Notes: a model not told the origin generated them from the letters alone. 64,000 nt of DNA from Timonella sp031979385 (GCA_031979385.1 DALZEF010000008.1:62001-126000), one strand, 5' to 3'; shown: positions 27,450 to 36,823, counted from the first letter of the stretch. Numbers and translations: made by a program.

Positions 27450-27838
27450 GAAAACTTGGAAACAAGTAGTTCCACAGCTGGTACATCGGCGGGCGCCCAC
27501 TCAACAGTGTGGAGGTCGTTTGGGTCTAGCCAGCGCTCTTCGGAGTGTTCAGTGAGGGTTGGCGCGCCTTGGATGATTTCGCACAGGTACGTTGTCAGTG
27601 AAACGATACCGAAGTCATATTGATGATCGGTGGTGGTGACGAACTCTCCCACCTGGATGGTGCAGCCAAGTTCCTCTTCGATTTCGCGTTTCAGCGCTTC
27701 TGGGGCACTTTCTCCTACTTCAACTTTTCCGCCGGGGAACTCCCACAATCCGGCCAAACTCATATTTGGGCCACGCTTACATGCGAATATCTGGCCATTC
27801 TTTATGATGACAGCGCCGACGACGGTTATGTGCTTCAC
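27446..27838 (-). CDS. Nudix hydrolase, MutT-like (deoxy)nucleoside triphosphate pyrophosphatase
   Basis: 130 residues with a complete Nudix box: GGKVEVGESAPEALKREIEEELG contains the required G, E, REVxEE pattern (residues about 36-58, quoted in part: GESAPEALKREIEEELG). The start MKHITVVGAVI is usual for MutT and CTP-pyrophosphohydrolase types. It hydrolyses nucleoside triphosphates, perhaps oxidised or modified ones. The GTG start at 27838 has GGGA upstream. It is the first gene of a unit with the PLD-helicase, coupled by a 4-bp overlap, which suggests a joint role in nucleic-acid quality control or defence. Confidence 0.9.
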   Translation of the reverse strand: MKHITVVGAVIIKNGQIFACKRGPNMSLAGLWEFPGGKVEVGESAPEALKREIEEELGCTIQVGEFVTTTDHQYDFGIVSLTTYLCEIIQGAPTLTEHSEERWLDPNDLHTVEWAPADVPAVELLVSKFS

Positions 27839-28060
27839 GGGGGTCCCAACCTAATTCTCCAACATGGGCTCAAGCGATGGAAGCGCAAGAGCCATGTTGA
27901 GCTTACGAAAATCTGCTCCGACAAGCTAGGACCCTGCGGCAGTGTCGTGTCCGTGACCTCGTCGTAAGACGGGGATTCGCAACAGATTAGCGACGAAGTC
28001 ACAAGCCATGGCTCATCGTGCGTTGCGGCGTACGCTGGGCGGCGTTCATGCGTGCGTGGG

Positions 28061-28083
28061 CTCGGGCCATTAAATGGCCCGAG
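28061..28083. terminator. Hairpin downstream of the 28160 gene
   Basis: CTCGGGCCAT (28061-28070) pairs with ATGGCCCGAG (28074-28083), 3-base loop. The surrounding 27839-28159 holds no gene; a second small stem, TCAAC/GTTGTTGA, follows at 28084-28101. It probably ends the minus-strand transcript of the membrane protein gene. Confidence 0.55.
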
Positions 28084-28159
28084 TCAACGAGGGTTGTTGA
28101 ATGCAGTGCGTAGGAGAAGCAGAAGGAGGAGTTGCGGGTTAGATGGCCGTGTAGATCGG

Positions 28160-28912
28160 CTACCAGACCATAAAATCGTATAAGAACGGCAAGTTAACGG
28201 CCACGAATTGCAGGAAGATGTAGAACACCATGCTCGTGTGCCTGCCGTTAGATTTGGGATTGAGCATAAGACCCCCAAACACCATGGGGAGCGTGATGCC
28301 TTGCGCGAGGATTAAGGATGAGATTCCTTCGGAGAAGGGATTGCCCAGTGCGAGTACCTCGGTCAACCGCAGCAAGGGAATCGAAAGCAATGCAATTAGG
28401 GCCGTCATGTAGAGCTGCCCTGCTACAGCACACAGGACGTTCATGAATGAGATTTTCTGCAGTGAGAAGACACAAGAGAGCAAGCCAATGATGTAGAGCG
28501 TCACGAGTAGTGGAATCAGAAGAGCTGCTCCGCTATAGAGCGCCAAGAATGCTTCCACGTACGCAGCTCCGTCCCCTCCAATACGTTGCACTTTCAGGAA
28601 CGATGTTGAGTCTTCGGGTACGTAAAACGCGGTGAAGCAGACTGCTGCTACATAAGCGATGATGAGACCGAAAGCGAGCTGAAGGAGACCAGGGATTCGG
28701 CCGCGATTCGGTAATCTCAGGAGTTTGACCGTGCGGTGCGGATTGAACAGAATCACCGCGATGGTGATGGGCACAATCAGGTTGAACGGGTTACTGAACG
28801 TTCGTTCTCTCGGTGCCTGTGGCGGCGGTGATTTAGCGTATGCAGACATGGCGTCGGCTTTTGGCGCGTCGGGCTGGTCTGAATCCCCATTGGCGACGAG
28901 TGGGTGGCTCAC
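28160..28912 (-). CDS. Uncharacterised multi-pass membrane protein
   Basis: 250 residues. A Pro/Ala-rich cytoplasmic N-terminus of about 40 residues (DQPDAPKADAMSAYAKSPPP) is followed by about five hydrophobic segments, with a short loop carrying FYVPEDSTSFLKVQRIGGDG. The layout resembles Yip1-like integral membrane proteins but I see no diagnostic motif. Stands alone on the minus strand. The ATG at 28912 has AGGTG (weak) before it. Function unknown. Confidence 0.7.
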   Translation of the reverse strand: MSHPLVANGDSDQPDAPKADAMSAYAKSPPPQAPRERTFSNPFNLIVPITIAVILFNPHRTVKLLRLPNRGRIPGLLQLAFGLIIAYVAAVCFTAFYVPEDSTSFLKVQRIGGDGAAYVEAFLALYSGAALLIPLLVTLYIIGLLSCVFSLQKISFMNVLCAVAGQLYMTALIALLSIPLLRLTEVLALGNPFSEGISSLILAQGITLPMVFGGLMLNPKSNGRHTSMVFYIFLQFVAVNLPFLYDFMVW

Positions 28913-29398
28913 CTAGTGCTCCTGCGCTGGGTGGTTGGTTGCGGACAGTTATGAGGATACTGGTGTGTTTGGGCAGGCAACTGACTATCCACATGGGGAG
29001 TTTGTCATCCACAATTACTGACCGGAACCCAGGCCAAGCCCAAGAACGTGGTAACGAACGTTACGTTCCTTAACGCATGCTCGCTGGGTGAACGTACTGG
29101 AGTTCGGGAGCGTGCTCGGGCATACTGGAATGGTGCCAAACACTGAACGCGAGAACCTGATGACCGGGCGTGGAGCCGTCGCTCCGTCCGTAGGGTCGCT
29201 GTTCGCTGGCGCATGTTGTTGCTGTTGTTGATCCGATTCCCCACCCGAACACGAATCAATCCAGCGCGAATCGCATCCCATCCTTAGCATTGCTGAATCA
29301 TGCAGTAGGGCGTATCTGCACGCGGGAAATCTATCCCGCAGCCTACGCAAGGGTGACGGGAGAGCGAGCGCACAGCACCGAAAGAACCCGTAACACTC
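28913..29398. other. Gene-free region
   Basis: No convincing gene in any frame. It holds a nested palindrome at 29044-29068 (GAACGTGG-TAACGAACGTTA-CGTTC; the TAACGAACGTTA part is exact) that could be an operator for the minus-strand membrane protein gene, a CAG-like run of GTTGTTGCTGTTGTT near 29213-29229, and a small stem GCGGGA/TCCCGC at 29322-29339. Confidence 0.45.
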
Positions 29399-29704
29399 AT
29401 GTCACTCGACGTCGCCACCTCACAGGCAAAACACCAAGCACAACATGTTGCATTCCCCACAGCACCGGCTCCCATCGCACACGGTGTCCGCACCACAACA
29501 CTGGACCGCGCACCCTATGCCACCGCACCAACCACCCCAACGGAACACGACGGCAAAACTGGCCGGATCGTCGCCAATCAGAAAACCGCACGCAACACCA
29601 CGCCAGAAGCGGAATTTGACGAAATCTCGCGGAAACTGACCGCTGGACCGCTCACCCTCGAATACCTTGTGTCGTACGCCATCGAAGCGTACTCGAAACG
29701 TTAA
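29399..29704 (+). CDS. Small hypothetical protein
   Basis: A 101-residue frame (ending LTLEYLVSYAIEAYSKR) with codon choice like that of real genes here (GAC, GAA, CTC, GTC, ACC preferred). No family recognised and no clear ribosome binding site. The low-complexity first half is rich in Thr, Ala, Pro and His; the last 30 residues are predicted helical. An opposite-strand frame of similar length (29420-29791) is less natural. Could be spurious. Confidence 0.4.
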   Translation: MSLDVATSQAKHQAQHVAFPTAPAPIAHGVRTTTLDRAPYATAPTTPTEHDGKTGRIVANQKTARNTTPEAEFDEISRKLTAGPLTLEYLVSYAIEAYSKR

Positions 29705-29884
29705 AAAACGGGCGCTCAAGACTGCGACCAGCGAGGCCGGCAACGAGCAAGACACAACCCGGCAAGATGCCGTCGGTGCGTCGCGGCACACGATGTGACA
29801 GCACGGCCCAACAGCATTAGGATAGTAAAGATTTTGGCGTTGATCCGGCTATCACCGGGGAGCTTCCGGAAGAACCGGCTTAGT

Positions 29885-30137
29885 CACGCGTCGCGGTCAC
29901 CGTAAGGCCCGCGTGCGCATCGCAAGATGCGTGATGCCCGCGAAGTACAGCCCCAGTAGAACCGGACGGGAAGGCCCGTCACAGCCTAGAAGAGCGGTCG
30001 AAGACATATGCGAGCAATTCCCCGAAATGGGGAACCACGTCGTCTTTGGCAAGCGGGGTGGTACCGCGGTCTGGCGCACATGCGCACGAGAATCGTCCTC
30101 GCACATCGAATGCATAGGTCCACCCAGGAGCGCTGCC
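29885..30137 (+). promoter_or_regulatory. T-box leader of ileS
   Basis: The conserved T-box sequence AAGCGGGGTGGTACCGCGG lies at 30051-30069; its TGGT can pair with an uncharged tRNA ending ACCA, as tRNA-Ile does. Upstream stems: CACGCG/CGCGTG (29885-29890 with 29910-29915), CGCATC-GCAA-GATGCG (29917-29932), GACGGG/CCCGTC (29965-29980) and TTCCCC/GGGGAA (30018-30034). After the T-box there is no T tract; instead TCCT (30096-30099) can pair with the ileS Shine-Dalgarno AGGA (30126-30129). That points to control of translation, as known for actinobacterial ileS T-boxes. I could not fix the ATC specifier with certainty; one candidate is at 29919-29921. Confidence 0.88.
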
Positions 30138-33100
30138 ATGAGCCTTAGCTCGAACAACTCGTATCCGCTGCACCGCGACCAAAAAGGCGTGCAAGCGTCC
30201 CCGCACCTGCCTTCACTTGAGGAAGAAGTCCTTGAGTATTGGAAACAAGACGGCACTTTCCAAGCTTCCATTGACCAGCGTGATGCCGGAATCGATGGCT
30301 CGAACGAGTTCGTGTTCTATGACGGCCCTCCTTTTGCCAATGGCCTGCCGCACTACGGCCACCTCCTGACCGGTTACGCCAAGGATGTTGTGCCCCGGTT
30401 TGAGACCATGCGCGGCAAGCGGGTTGAGCGTCGCTTCGGGTGGGACACGCACGGTTTGCCGGCGGAGCTTGAAGCTGAACGTATCCTCGGCATCACGGAC
30501 AAGTCCCAGATCGAGGAGATGGGTATCGGTACGTTCAATGAGGCGTGCCGCACTTCGGTGCTGAAGTACACGAAGGAATGGGAAACCTATGTGACCCGCC
30601 AAGCGCGCTGGGTTGACTTCGAGAACGACTATAAGACCCTTGACGTGACGTTCATGGAGTCTGTCATCTGGGCGTTTAAGACCCTGCATGATAAGGACTT
30701 GGCTTACGAGGGTTATCGTGTGCTGCCGTACTGCTGGCATGACGAAACCCCGCTGTCCAACCACGAACTGCGCATGGATGATGACGTCTATCAGTCGCGT
30801 CAGGACCCTGCGCTAACCGTTGGGTTGCGCCTTGACTCGGGCGAACTCGCACTGATCTGGACCACCACTCCGTGGACCTTGCCGTCCAACCAGGCCGTCG
30901 CTGTTGGCCCGGACGTGGACTACGTGATCGTGGCTCCGGGCGAGGACTCGGCATTCGCGGGGGACAAAGTGCTTCTCGGCGCCGCGCGCTTGTCCGCGTA
31001 TGCGAAGGAACTCGGCGAGGGCGGAACCGTCCTGGAAACCGTGAAGGGTGCCGATCTTGCGGGCCGTCGCTACGCACCAGCGTTCCCATACTTCGCAAAC
31101 GACCCAGAAAACCCCGCCCAGCACCAGATCATCGTCGCGGACTACGTGACCACCGAAGACGGTACGGGTCTGGTCCACCAGGCACCAGCGTTCGGTGAAG
31201 ATGACATGATCGCCTGTGATGCGGTGGGTATCAAGCCCGTTGTGACCGTGGATGAGAAGGGCCAGTTCAACGCTCTTGTACCGGACTACACCGGCCAACA
31301 GGTGTTCGACGCCAACCCGGCAGTCATCAAGGACCTCAAGGAAGGCACCGGACCGCTCGCTCTCGTTGAACCGGAACTGCGCGCCAAGGTCATCCGCCAC
31401 GAAACCTATCAGCACTCCTACCCACACTGCTGGCGCTGCCGTAACCCACTGATCTACAAGGCCGTGTCCTCGTGGTTCGTTCGTGTGACCCAGTTCCGCG
31501 ACCGCATGGTTGAGCTGAACGAGGAAATCACCTGGACCCCAGAGCACATCAAGCATGGACAGTTCGGTAAGTGGCTTGAGGGTGCACGCGACTGGTCGAT
31601 CTCGCGTAACCGCTACTTCGGCACCCCAATCCCCGTGTGGGTTTCGGACAACCCGGAGTACCCACGCACGGACGTGTACGGTTCGCTCGCTGAACTCGAA
31701 GCCGACTTCGGCCGCCTGCCACTCAACGACAAGGGCGAGCCTGACCTGCACCGCCCATACATCGATGACCTGACCCGGCCAAACCCGGACGACCCGACCG
31801 GCCAGTCCACGATGCGCCGCATCCCTGATGTTTTGGACGTGTGGTTCGACTCCGGTTCGATGCCGTTCGCTCAGGTCCACTACCCGTTCGAGAACCGTGA
31901 CTGGTTCGAGCACCACTACCCAGGCGACTTCATCGTCGAATACATCGGTCAGACGCGCGGCTGGTTCTACCTGCTGCACGTGCTCGCGACCGCTCTGTTT
32001 GACCGACCCGCGTTCCGCACGGCTGTCAGCCACGGAATCGTGCTCGGTTCGGATGGCCGCAAGATGTCGAAGTCGCTGCGCAACTACCCGGATGTGTCCG
32101 AGGTGTTGAACCGTGACGGCTCCGACGCAATGCGCTGGTTCCTCATGTCCTCACCGATTCTGCGCGGTGGAAACCTGATTGTGACCGAGGACGGCATCCG
32201 CGACTCAGTGCGTCAGGTGCTGTTGCCTGTGTGGTCCACGTACTACTTCTTCACGCTATATGCGGGTGCCGCCAACGGCGGTGAGGGCTATGTTGCTCGC
32301 GCTGTGCGCGCCGACGAGGTGGCCGGGCTGCCGGATATGGACCGCTACCTGCTGGCTCGCACCCACAACCTGGTTGCGACTGTCACCGAGCAGATGGACC
32401 GCTACGACATCGCTGGCGCGTGCGAATCGGTGCGCGAATACCTCGACGCCCTGACCAACTGGTATGTGCGCACCCAGCGCGACCGCTTCTGGCGTGAGGA
32501 CCACAATGCGTTCAACACGCTGTTCACGGCCCTCGAAACCCTCACTCGCGTCATGGCGCCGCTGGCACCACTGCTCGCCGAGGAAGTATGGCGCGGCCTG
32601 ACCGGCGGACGTTCCGTCCACCTCCAGGACTGGGTTGACCTGTCCGGCTCATTTGGCGAGGTGCTGCTTGCCGACGATACCCTCGTTGGCACGATGGAGC
32701 AGGTTCGCAACGCGGTATCGCTTGGGTTGTCGTTGCGTAAAGCTAACAAGCAGCGTGTACGCCAACCGCTCGCCAAACTCACGGTGGTTGTTCCTGAGCA
32801 GCAGACCCTGTCTCCGTACACGGACATTCTCGCGTCTGAGTTGAACGTCAAGAGCGTTGAGCTGACCGAACTGTCTGAGGAAGCAACAGCAGCGTACGGC
32901 ATCACGCAGAACCTTGCCGTGAACGCACGTGCAGCCGGTCCACGTTTGGGCCGTGGCGTGCAGGCGGTCATCAAGGCAGCGAAGGCCGGCGACTGGTCCG
33001 TTGTTGACGATGCAGTTGTGGTGCGCACCGCCGACGGTGACGTTGCACTTGAGGCATCCGAATATGAACTCACCACGGTTGTTGGCGGGGGAGCGGACGG

Positions 33101-33404
33101 CCAGATTGCGGCTGCAGTACTTGCTGGCGGTGGATTCGTGGTCCTGGACCTCGCGCTCACTCCAGAGCTTTTGGCAGAAGGCTACGCACGTGACGTGATC
33201 CGTGACGTTCAGGACGCACGCAAGAGCGCTGGCCTGGATGTAGCTGACCGGATCAACCTCACGCTGACCGTGCCCGAAGAGTACGCACCGGCTGTTGAAG
33301 CGAACCGCGAACTCATCATGAGCGAAACCCTCGCGTTGACGTTGTCGGTTGTGGCCGCCTCCGTTGACGAGCGTGCCGTAGCAGTAGAAAAGGCTGAAGC
33401 GTGA
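30138..33404 (+). CDS. ileS: Isoleucine-tRNA ligase
   Basis: 1088-residue class I synthetase of the longer eukaryote-like IleS type found in Actinobacteria. HIGH region PPFANGLPHYGHLLTG near residue 60; KMSKS loop GRKMSKSLRNYP near residue 642; the editing domain between them has TTPWTLPSNQAVAVGPDVDYV. The ATG at 30138 has AGGAG 7 bases upstream. The frame stays open 225 bp further 5', but that stretch is the T-box leader. Stop overlaps folC by 4 bp. Confidence 0.97.
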   Translation: MSLSSNNSYPLHRDQKGVQASPHLPSLEEEVLEYWKQDGTFQASIDQRDAGIDGSNEFVFYDGPPFANGLPHYGHLLTGYAKDVVPRFETMRGKRVERRFGWDTHGLPAELEAERILGITDKSQIEEMGIGTFNEACRTSVLKYTKEWETYVTRQARWVDFENDYKTLDVTFMESVIWAFKTLHDKDLAYEGYRVLPYCWHDETPLSNHELRMDDDVYQSRQDPALTVGLRLDSGELALIWTTTPWTLPSNQAVAVGPDVDYVIVAPGEDSAFAGDKVLLGAARLSAYAKELGEGGTVLETVKGADLAGRRYAPAFPYFANDPENPAQHQIIVADYVTTEDGTGLVHQAPAFGEDDMIACDAVGIKPVVTVDEKGQFNALVPDYTGQQVFDANPAVIKDLKEGTGPLALVEPELRAKVIRHETYQHSYPHCWRCRNPLIYKAVSSWFVRVTQFRDRMVELNEEITWTPEHIKHGQFGKWLEGARDWSISRNRYFGTPIPVWVSDNPEYPRTDVYGSLAELEADFGRLPLNDKGEPDLHRPYIDDLTRPNPDDPTGQSTMRRIPDVLDVWFDSGSMPFAQVHYPFENRDWFEHHYPGDFIVEYIGQTRGWFYLLHVLATALFDRPAFRTAVSHGIVLGSDGRKMSKSLRNYPDVSEVLNRDGSDAMRWFLMSSPILRGGNLIVTEDGIRDSVRQVLLPVWSTYYFFTLYAGAANGGEGYVARAVRADEVAGLPDMDRYLLARTHNLVATVTEQMDRYDIAGACESVREYLDALTNWYVRTQRDRFWREDHNAFNTLFTALETLTRVMAPLAPLLAEEVWRGLTGGRSVHLQDWVDLSGSFGEVLLADDTLVGTMEQVRNAVSLGLSLRKANKQRVRQPLAKLTVVVPEQQTLSPYTDILASELNVKSVELTELSEEATAAYGITQNLAVNARAAGPRLGRGVQAVIKAAKAGDWSVVDDAVVVRTADGDVALEASEYELTTVVGGGADGQIAAAVLAGGGFVVLDLALTPELLAEGYARDVIRDVQDARKSAGLDVADRINLTLTVPEEYAPAVEANRELIMSETLALTLSVVAASVDERAVAVEKAEA

Positions 33405-34792
33405 GCAAACGCAAAAACACAGACGCGCCTGTGACTCCTTCGCCGGAGGCCCAGGCGCGTCTGCGCGAAATCTATGGCGAGATCATGGCCCGAAACCCGG
33501 AGCACGATTTCGTCCCCACCCTTGATCGCGTCCGCGACGTGTGCGATCTGCTGGGCAACCCGCAAAACGCCTACCGGTCAATCCATATCACCGGAACCAA
33601 CGGTAAAACCTCGACGGCGCGCATGATCGAATCGCTCGTGTCTGAACACGGGCTACGCACCGGACGGTTCACCAGCCCACACCTGACCTCGGTCACCGAA
33701 CGCATCGCAATCGACGGTGAACCCATCAGCGTTGAACGCTTCATTGAAACCTACGATGACGTGCTGCCATACATTGAAATGGTTGACGCACGCTCGCAGG
33801 AAAACGGTGGTCCGCGGCTGAGCTTCTTCGAGGTCTTGACCGTCATGGCCTACGCGGCGTTCGCAGACACCCCGATTGATGTGGCCATCGTTGAGGTTGG
33901 CATGGGCGGAACCTGGGACTCCACCAACGTGATCGACGCCGAGGTTGCGGTCATCACGCCGATCTCGCTCGACCACATCAAGTGGCTGGGCGACACCGTG
34001 CGAGACATCGCGATTGAGAAGTCCGGGATCATCAAGGACGGCGCAACCGTTGTGGTGTCCACCCAGAGTGAGGTCGCTGACGAAGAGATCGCCGTGGTGG
34101 CGGGCGAGCGTGGCGCTCGGTTGCTTCGCGAGGGTCAAGAACTCAGTGTTTCGGCGCGTACCCCAGCAGTGGGCGGCCAAATGATGTCACTGACTACACC
34201 AGCGGCAACCTACACGGACATCTACCTGCCCATGTTTGGTGAACACCAAGCGCACAACGCCCTACTCGCGTTGGCCGCAGTGGAAACTCTTATGGCCAAC
34301 GGTGGCGCACTATCCGGTGAGATCGTTGAGGCTGGATTCGCCAACGCGAGTTCGCCAGGACGTCTCGAACTCGTGCGATCCAGCCCCACAATCATCGTGG
34401 ACGCCGCACACAACCCGGGCGGCGCAGAAGTTCTCGTGAACGCGCTCGAAGAGTCGTTTAACTTTGACCGGCTCATCGGTGTCATCGGAATTCTTGCGGA
34501 TAAGGATGCGGAATCGGTTCTGTCCGTACTCGAACCGGTGCTCGCAGAGATCGTGGTCACGACCTCATCGTCCGTGCGCAGCATGGAGGTTGAGGATCTC
34601 GCAGAGTTGGCCCGCGAAATTTTCGGCGAAGACCGCGTGCACGTTGAGGAACGCCTCGACACCGCGATCGACCTAGCGGGTGCCCGCGCCGAATACCACG
34701 ACACCATTGGCGTGGGAACGGGAACCGGTGTTCTTGTAGCCGGTTCGGTGATCCTTGCCGCTGAGGCACGAATCCTGTTGGGCAAAGGCTAA
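33401..34792 (+). CDS. folC: Dihydrofolate synthase / folylpolyglutamate synthase
   Basis: Adds glutamate to dihydropteroate and to tetrahydrofolates. 463 residues with the Mur-ligase-like P-loop HITGTNGKTSTARMI (residues about 62-76), the mobile loop FTSPHLTSVTERI, and DAAHNPGGAEVL in the C-terminal domain. Translationally coupled to ileS by ATGA overlap. Normally folC is followed by DUF4233 and ndk in Actinobacteria; here they lie 4.1 kb downstream beyond a dha gene insertion. Confidence 0.96.
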   Translation: MSKRKNTDAPVTPSPEAQARLREIYGEIMARNPEHDFVPTLDRVRDVCDLLGNPQNAYRSIHITGTNGKTSTARMIESLVSEHGLRTGRFTSPHLTSVTERIAIDGEPISVERFIETYDDVLPYIEMVDARSQENGGPRLSFFEVLTVMAYAAFADTPIDVAIVEVGMGGTWDSTNVIDAEVAVITPISLDHIKWLGDTVRDIAIEKSGIIKDGATVVVSTQSEVADEEIAVVAGERGARLLREGQELSVSARTPAVGGQMMSLTTPAATYTDIYLPMFGEHQAHNALLALAAVETLMANGGALSGEIVEAGFANASSPGRLELVRSSPTIIVDAAHNPGGAEVLVNALEESFNFDRLIGVIGILADKDAESVLSVLEPVLAEIVVTTSSSVRSMEVEDLAELAREIFGEDRVHVEERLDTAIDLAGARAEYHDTIGVGTGTGVLVAGSVILAAEARILLGKG

Positions 34793-34842
34793 ACCCGCAT
34801 CCTCTTGGATAGAGAGTAAGACTGCACAGCCCAACCTTTTGT

Positions 34843-34913
34843 CGAGTGTGTAGGTTTTTTCTGTTCTGTGAGTGTCAACCAGACTCACAGAACAGAAGAA
34901 ACCTACACACTCG
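34843..34913 (+). terminator. Very long hairpin downstream of folC
   Basis: 31-bp stem with one mismatch (34843-34873 with 34883-34913), 9-base loop. It starts 50 bp after the folC stop, before dhaK on the same strand. AT-rich arms, no terminal T tract. It also marks the left end of the dha insertion. Confidence 0.7.
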
Positions 34914-35029
34914 CTCAGTCTTCTGCGCGGTTGAAGCGTGCCGAAAACACTTACCGGTGATTGAATGGAAGAACCTTAACTTCACCGCTACCCATGCGGG
35001 CAACGATGCCCACTGGATTGGACGTTCAC

Positions 35030-36025
35030 ATGAAGAAGTTGATCAACAGCCCTGAAAGCGTGCTTACTCAGACCGTTGAGGGATTCACCCTCGCGCACAG
35101 CGATCTTGTCGAAGCACACACCGACCCGGTGTTCATTTCCCGAGCGACGCCCACGCCATCTGGAAAGGTCGCTCTTGTCTCCGGTGGTGGTTCTGGCCAT
35201 GAGCCGCTGCATGGCGGATTCGTGGGCGACGGCATGCTCGACGCCGCCGTTCCGGGTGCCATGTTCACCTCGCCCACTCCCGATCAAATTGAGGCCGCTA
35301 TCAAGCATGCGGATGCTGGTGCGGGCGTGCTCAACATCGTCAAGAACTACACCGGCGATGTCATGAACTTCGAGATGGCGGTCGAGCTTGCTGAGGCTGA
35401 CGACATCAATGTTCGATCAGTCGTGGTCAACGACGACGTTGCGGTTGAGGACTCCACCTGGACCGCTGGCCGCCGCGGTGTCGCGGGAACCGTACTGGTG
35501 GAGAAGATCGCTGGGGCAGCCGCTGTCAGAGGCGATGGTCTCGATGCCGTGACCACGCTGGCGCAGAAGGTGGTGGACAACGTTCGCTCGATGGGCGTTG
35601 CGCTGACTGCCTGCACAGTTCCGCATGCTGGTGAGCCGAGCTTCACGCTCGCGGAGGATGAGATCGAGATCGGCATCGGTATCCACGGTGAGCCAGGCCG
35701 CGAGCGGATCAAGTTGCGCACCGCAGACGAGGTCACCGAGTTGTTGCTCGGCCCTGTTATCGAGGACCTCGGCATCGGGAACGGTGAGAAGGCGCTGCTT
35801 TTCGTTAACGGTATGGGCGGTACGCCAGCCTCGGAGCTGTACATCGTGTACCGGCACGCCCGGAAACTGCTTGAGGATCAGGGTGTTGAGGTCACTCGTT
35901 CACTGGTGGGCAACTACGTGACCTCACTTGAGATGCAGGGCGCCTCGATCACCGTGCTGCGGCTTAATGACGAACTCACAACTCTGTGGGATGCACCGGT
36001 CAAGACTGCCGCGTTGAACTGGTAG
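35030..36025 (+). CDS. dhaK: PTS-dependent dihydroxyacetone kinase, substrate-binding subunit
   Basis: Binds dihydroxyacetone as a covalent hemiaminal and presents it to DhaL for phosphorylation. The binding histidine is H219 in GIGIHGEPG; SGGGSGHEPLH and NYTGDVMNF are further substrate-site motifs. Start at ATG 35030 (331 residues, MKKLINSPESVL), the usual DhaK start; the frame is open further 5' without similarity. GGA stands 8 bases before. dhaL and dhaM lie 1.1 kb downstream behind an antiparallel gene pair, an unusual split of the dhaKLM operon. Confidence 0.95.
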   Translation: MKKLINSPESVLTQTVEGFTLAHSDLVEAHTDPVFISRATPTPSGKVALVSGGGSGHEPLHGGFVGDGMLDAAVPGAMFTSPTPDQIEAAIKHADAGAGVLNIVKNYTGDVMNFEMAVELAEADDINVRSVVVNDDVAVEDSTWTAGRRGVAGTVLVEKIAGAAAVRGDGLDAVTTLAQKVVDNVRSMGVALTACTVPHAGEPSFTLAEDEIEIGIGIHGEPGRERIKLRTADEVTELLLGPVIEDLGIGNGEKALLFVNGMGGTPASELYIVYRHARKLLEDQGVEVTRSLVGNYVTSLEMQGASITVLRLNDELTTLWDAPVKTAALNW

Positions 36026-36055
36026 CACAGTGTGCCTTCGCCTCGCGATGGCAAA

Positions 36056-36114
36056 GGTACGGTTTTCTTTGTTTTGCCCAATAAATCATCAGGCAAAACA
36101 AAGAAAACCGTACC
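36056..36114. terminator. Long perfect hairpin between dhaK and the XRE gene
   Basis: 23-bp perfect stem (36056-36078 with 36092-36114), 13-base loop, between convergent genes: 30 bp after the dhaK stop and 17 bp beyond the XRE gene stop. Can serve both directions. Confidence 0.72.
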
Positions 36115-36131
36115 CTGAGCTGAAGCTCTCG

Positions 36132-36344
36132 TTAGTCCTCGTCGGGGACCCAGCGCAGTAGATCTCCCGGCTGACAGTCCAGAACCTCGCACATCGCCTC
36201 GAGGGTCGTGAACCGGACGGCTTTGGCTCTGCCGTTTTTCAGGACAGCGACGTTTGCGGGGGTGATTCCGATTGCCTCCGCGAACTCGCTGACCGACATC
36301 TTGCGTTGCGCGAGCATGACGTCAATGTCGACTTCGATGGCCAT
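36132..36344 (-). CDS. Small XRE/Cro-type helix-turn-helix regulator
   Basis: 70 residues consisting of one HTH domain: EFAEAIGITPANVAVLKNGRA is the turn and recognition helix, followed by TLEAMCEVLDCQPGDLLRW, typical of the YozG-like Xre family. The start overlaps the stop of the DUF2975 gene by one base. XRE/DUF2975 pairs are common self-regulated modules, and a symmetric AT-rich site lies at the DUF2975 start (36824-36840). Confidence 0.9.
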   Translation of the reverse strand: MAIEVDIDVMLAQRKMSVSEFAEAIGITPANVAVLKNGRAKAVRFTTLEAMCEVLDCQPGDLLRWVPDED

Positions 36345-36817
36345 CAGATCACCTGCTCAAGTTCGTGTGACTGGGTAATCGCCGAGACGAGTAGTTGCCT
36401 TAACACGTACACGAGCAGCGAGAATGCGCTGGTTATCGCTAAAGCAGTGGCAAACCAGATGTAGTCGGGGGCGGGTTCGATCATTATCCATCGCACTATC
36501 CAGCCGCCCAGGATGAGGATGCTGGCTACCACTCCCGCCCAGATCATTGTGTCTACCCACTTCAGTGAGGATCGTTCGAAGGTCGTTCCGCGTGCGGTTC
36601 GCGAGAGTAGTTTCCATACGGCGAACAGCGCGACCTGGCCGCAGAGGACTACGAGTCCAAACAGCACGACATAGGGGATCTTAAATGCTGCGAGTTCGGG
36701 GTACTGGTAGGCGGTTGTGAAGCCGATTTCGGGTAGTAGCCAGAACTGAACGATGAAGCTCACGAGCAACAACACGACGAGGATCGCTTTGAGCAGGAGG
36801 AAGGGGAGATATTTCAT
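36344..36817 (-). CDS. DUF2975 family membrane protein
   Basis: About 157 residues with four hydrophobic segments, the arrangement of DUF2975 proteins, and the cytoplasmic string LLSRTARGTTFERSSLKWVDTM between spans two and three. I prefer ATG 36817 (MKYLPFLLLK), the usual type of start; ATG 36835 would add six residues and lies inside the putative operator. Neither has a clear ribosome binding site. It is the first gene of the pair with the XRE regulator. Function unknown. Confidence 0.8.
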   Translation of the reverse strand: MKYLPFLLLKAILVVLLLVSFIVQFWLLPEIGFTTAYQYPELAAFKIPYVVLFGLVVLCGQVALFAVWKLLSRTARGTTFERSSLKWVDTMIWAGVVASILILGGWIVRWIMIEPAPDYIWFATALAITSAFSLLVYVLRQLLVSAITQSHELEQVI

Positions 36818-36823
36818 ATATCG

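Noticed and set aside
30813..32033. 406-codon open frame opposite ileS
   Set aside because: Fully inside IleS on the other strand; long only because of codon bias. No recognisable domain.
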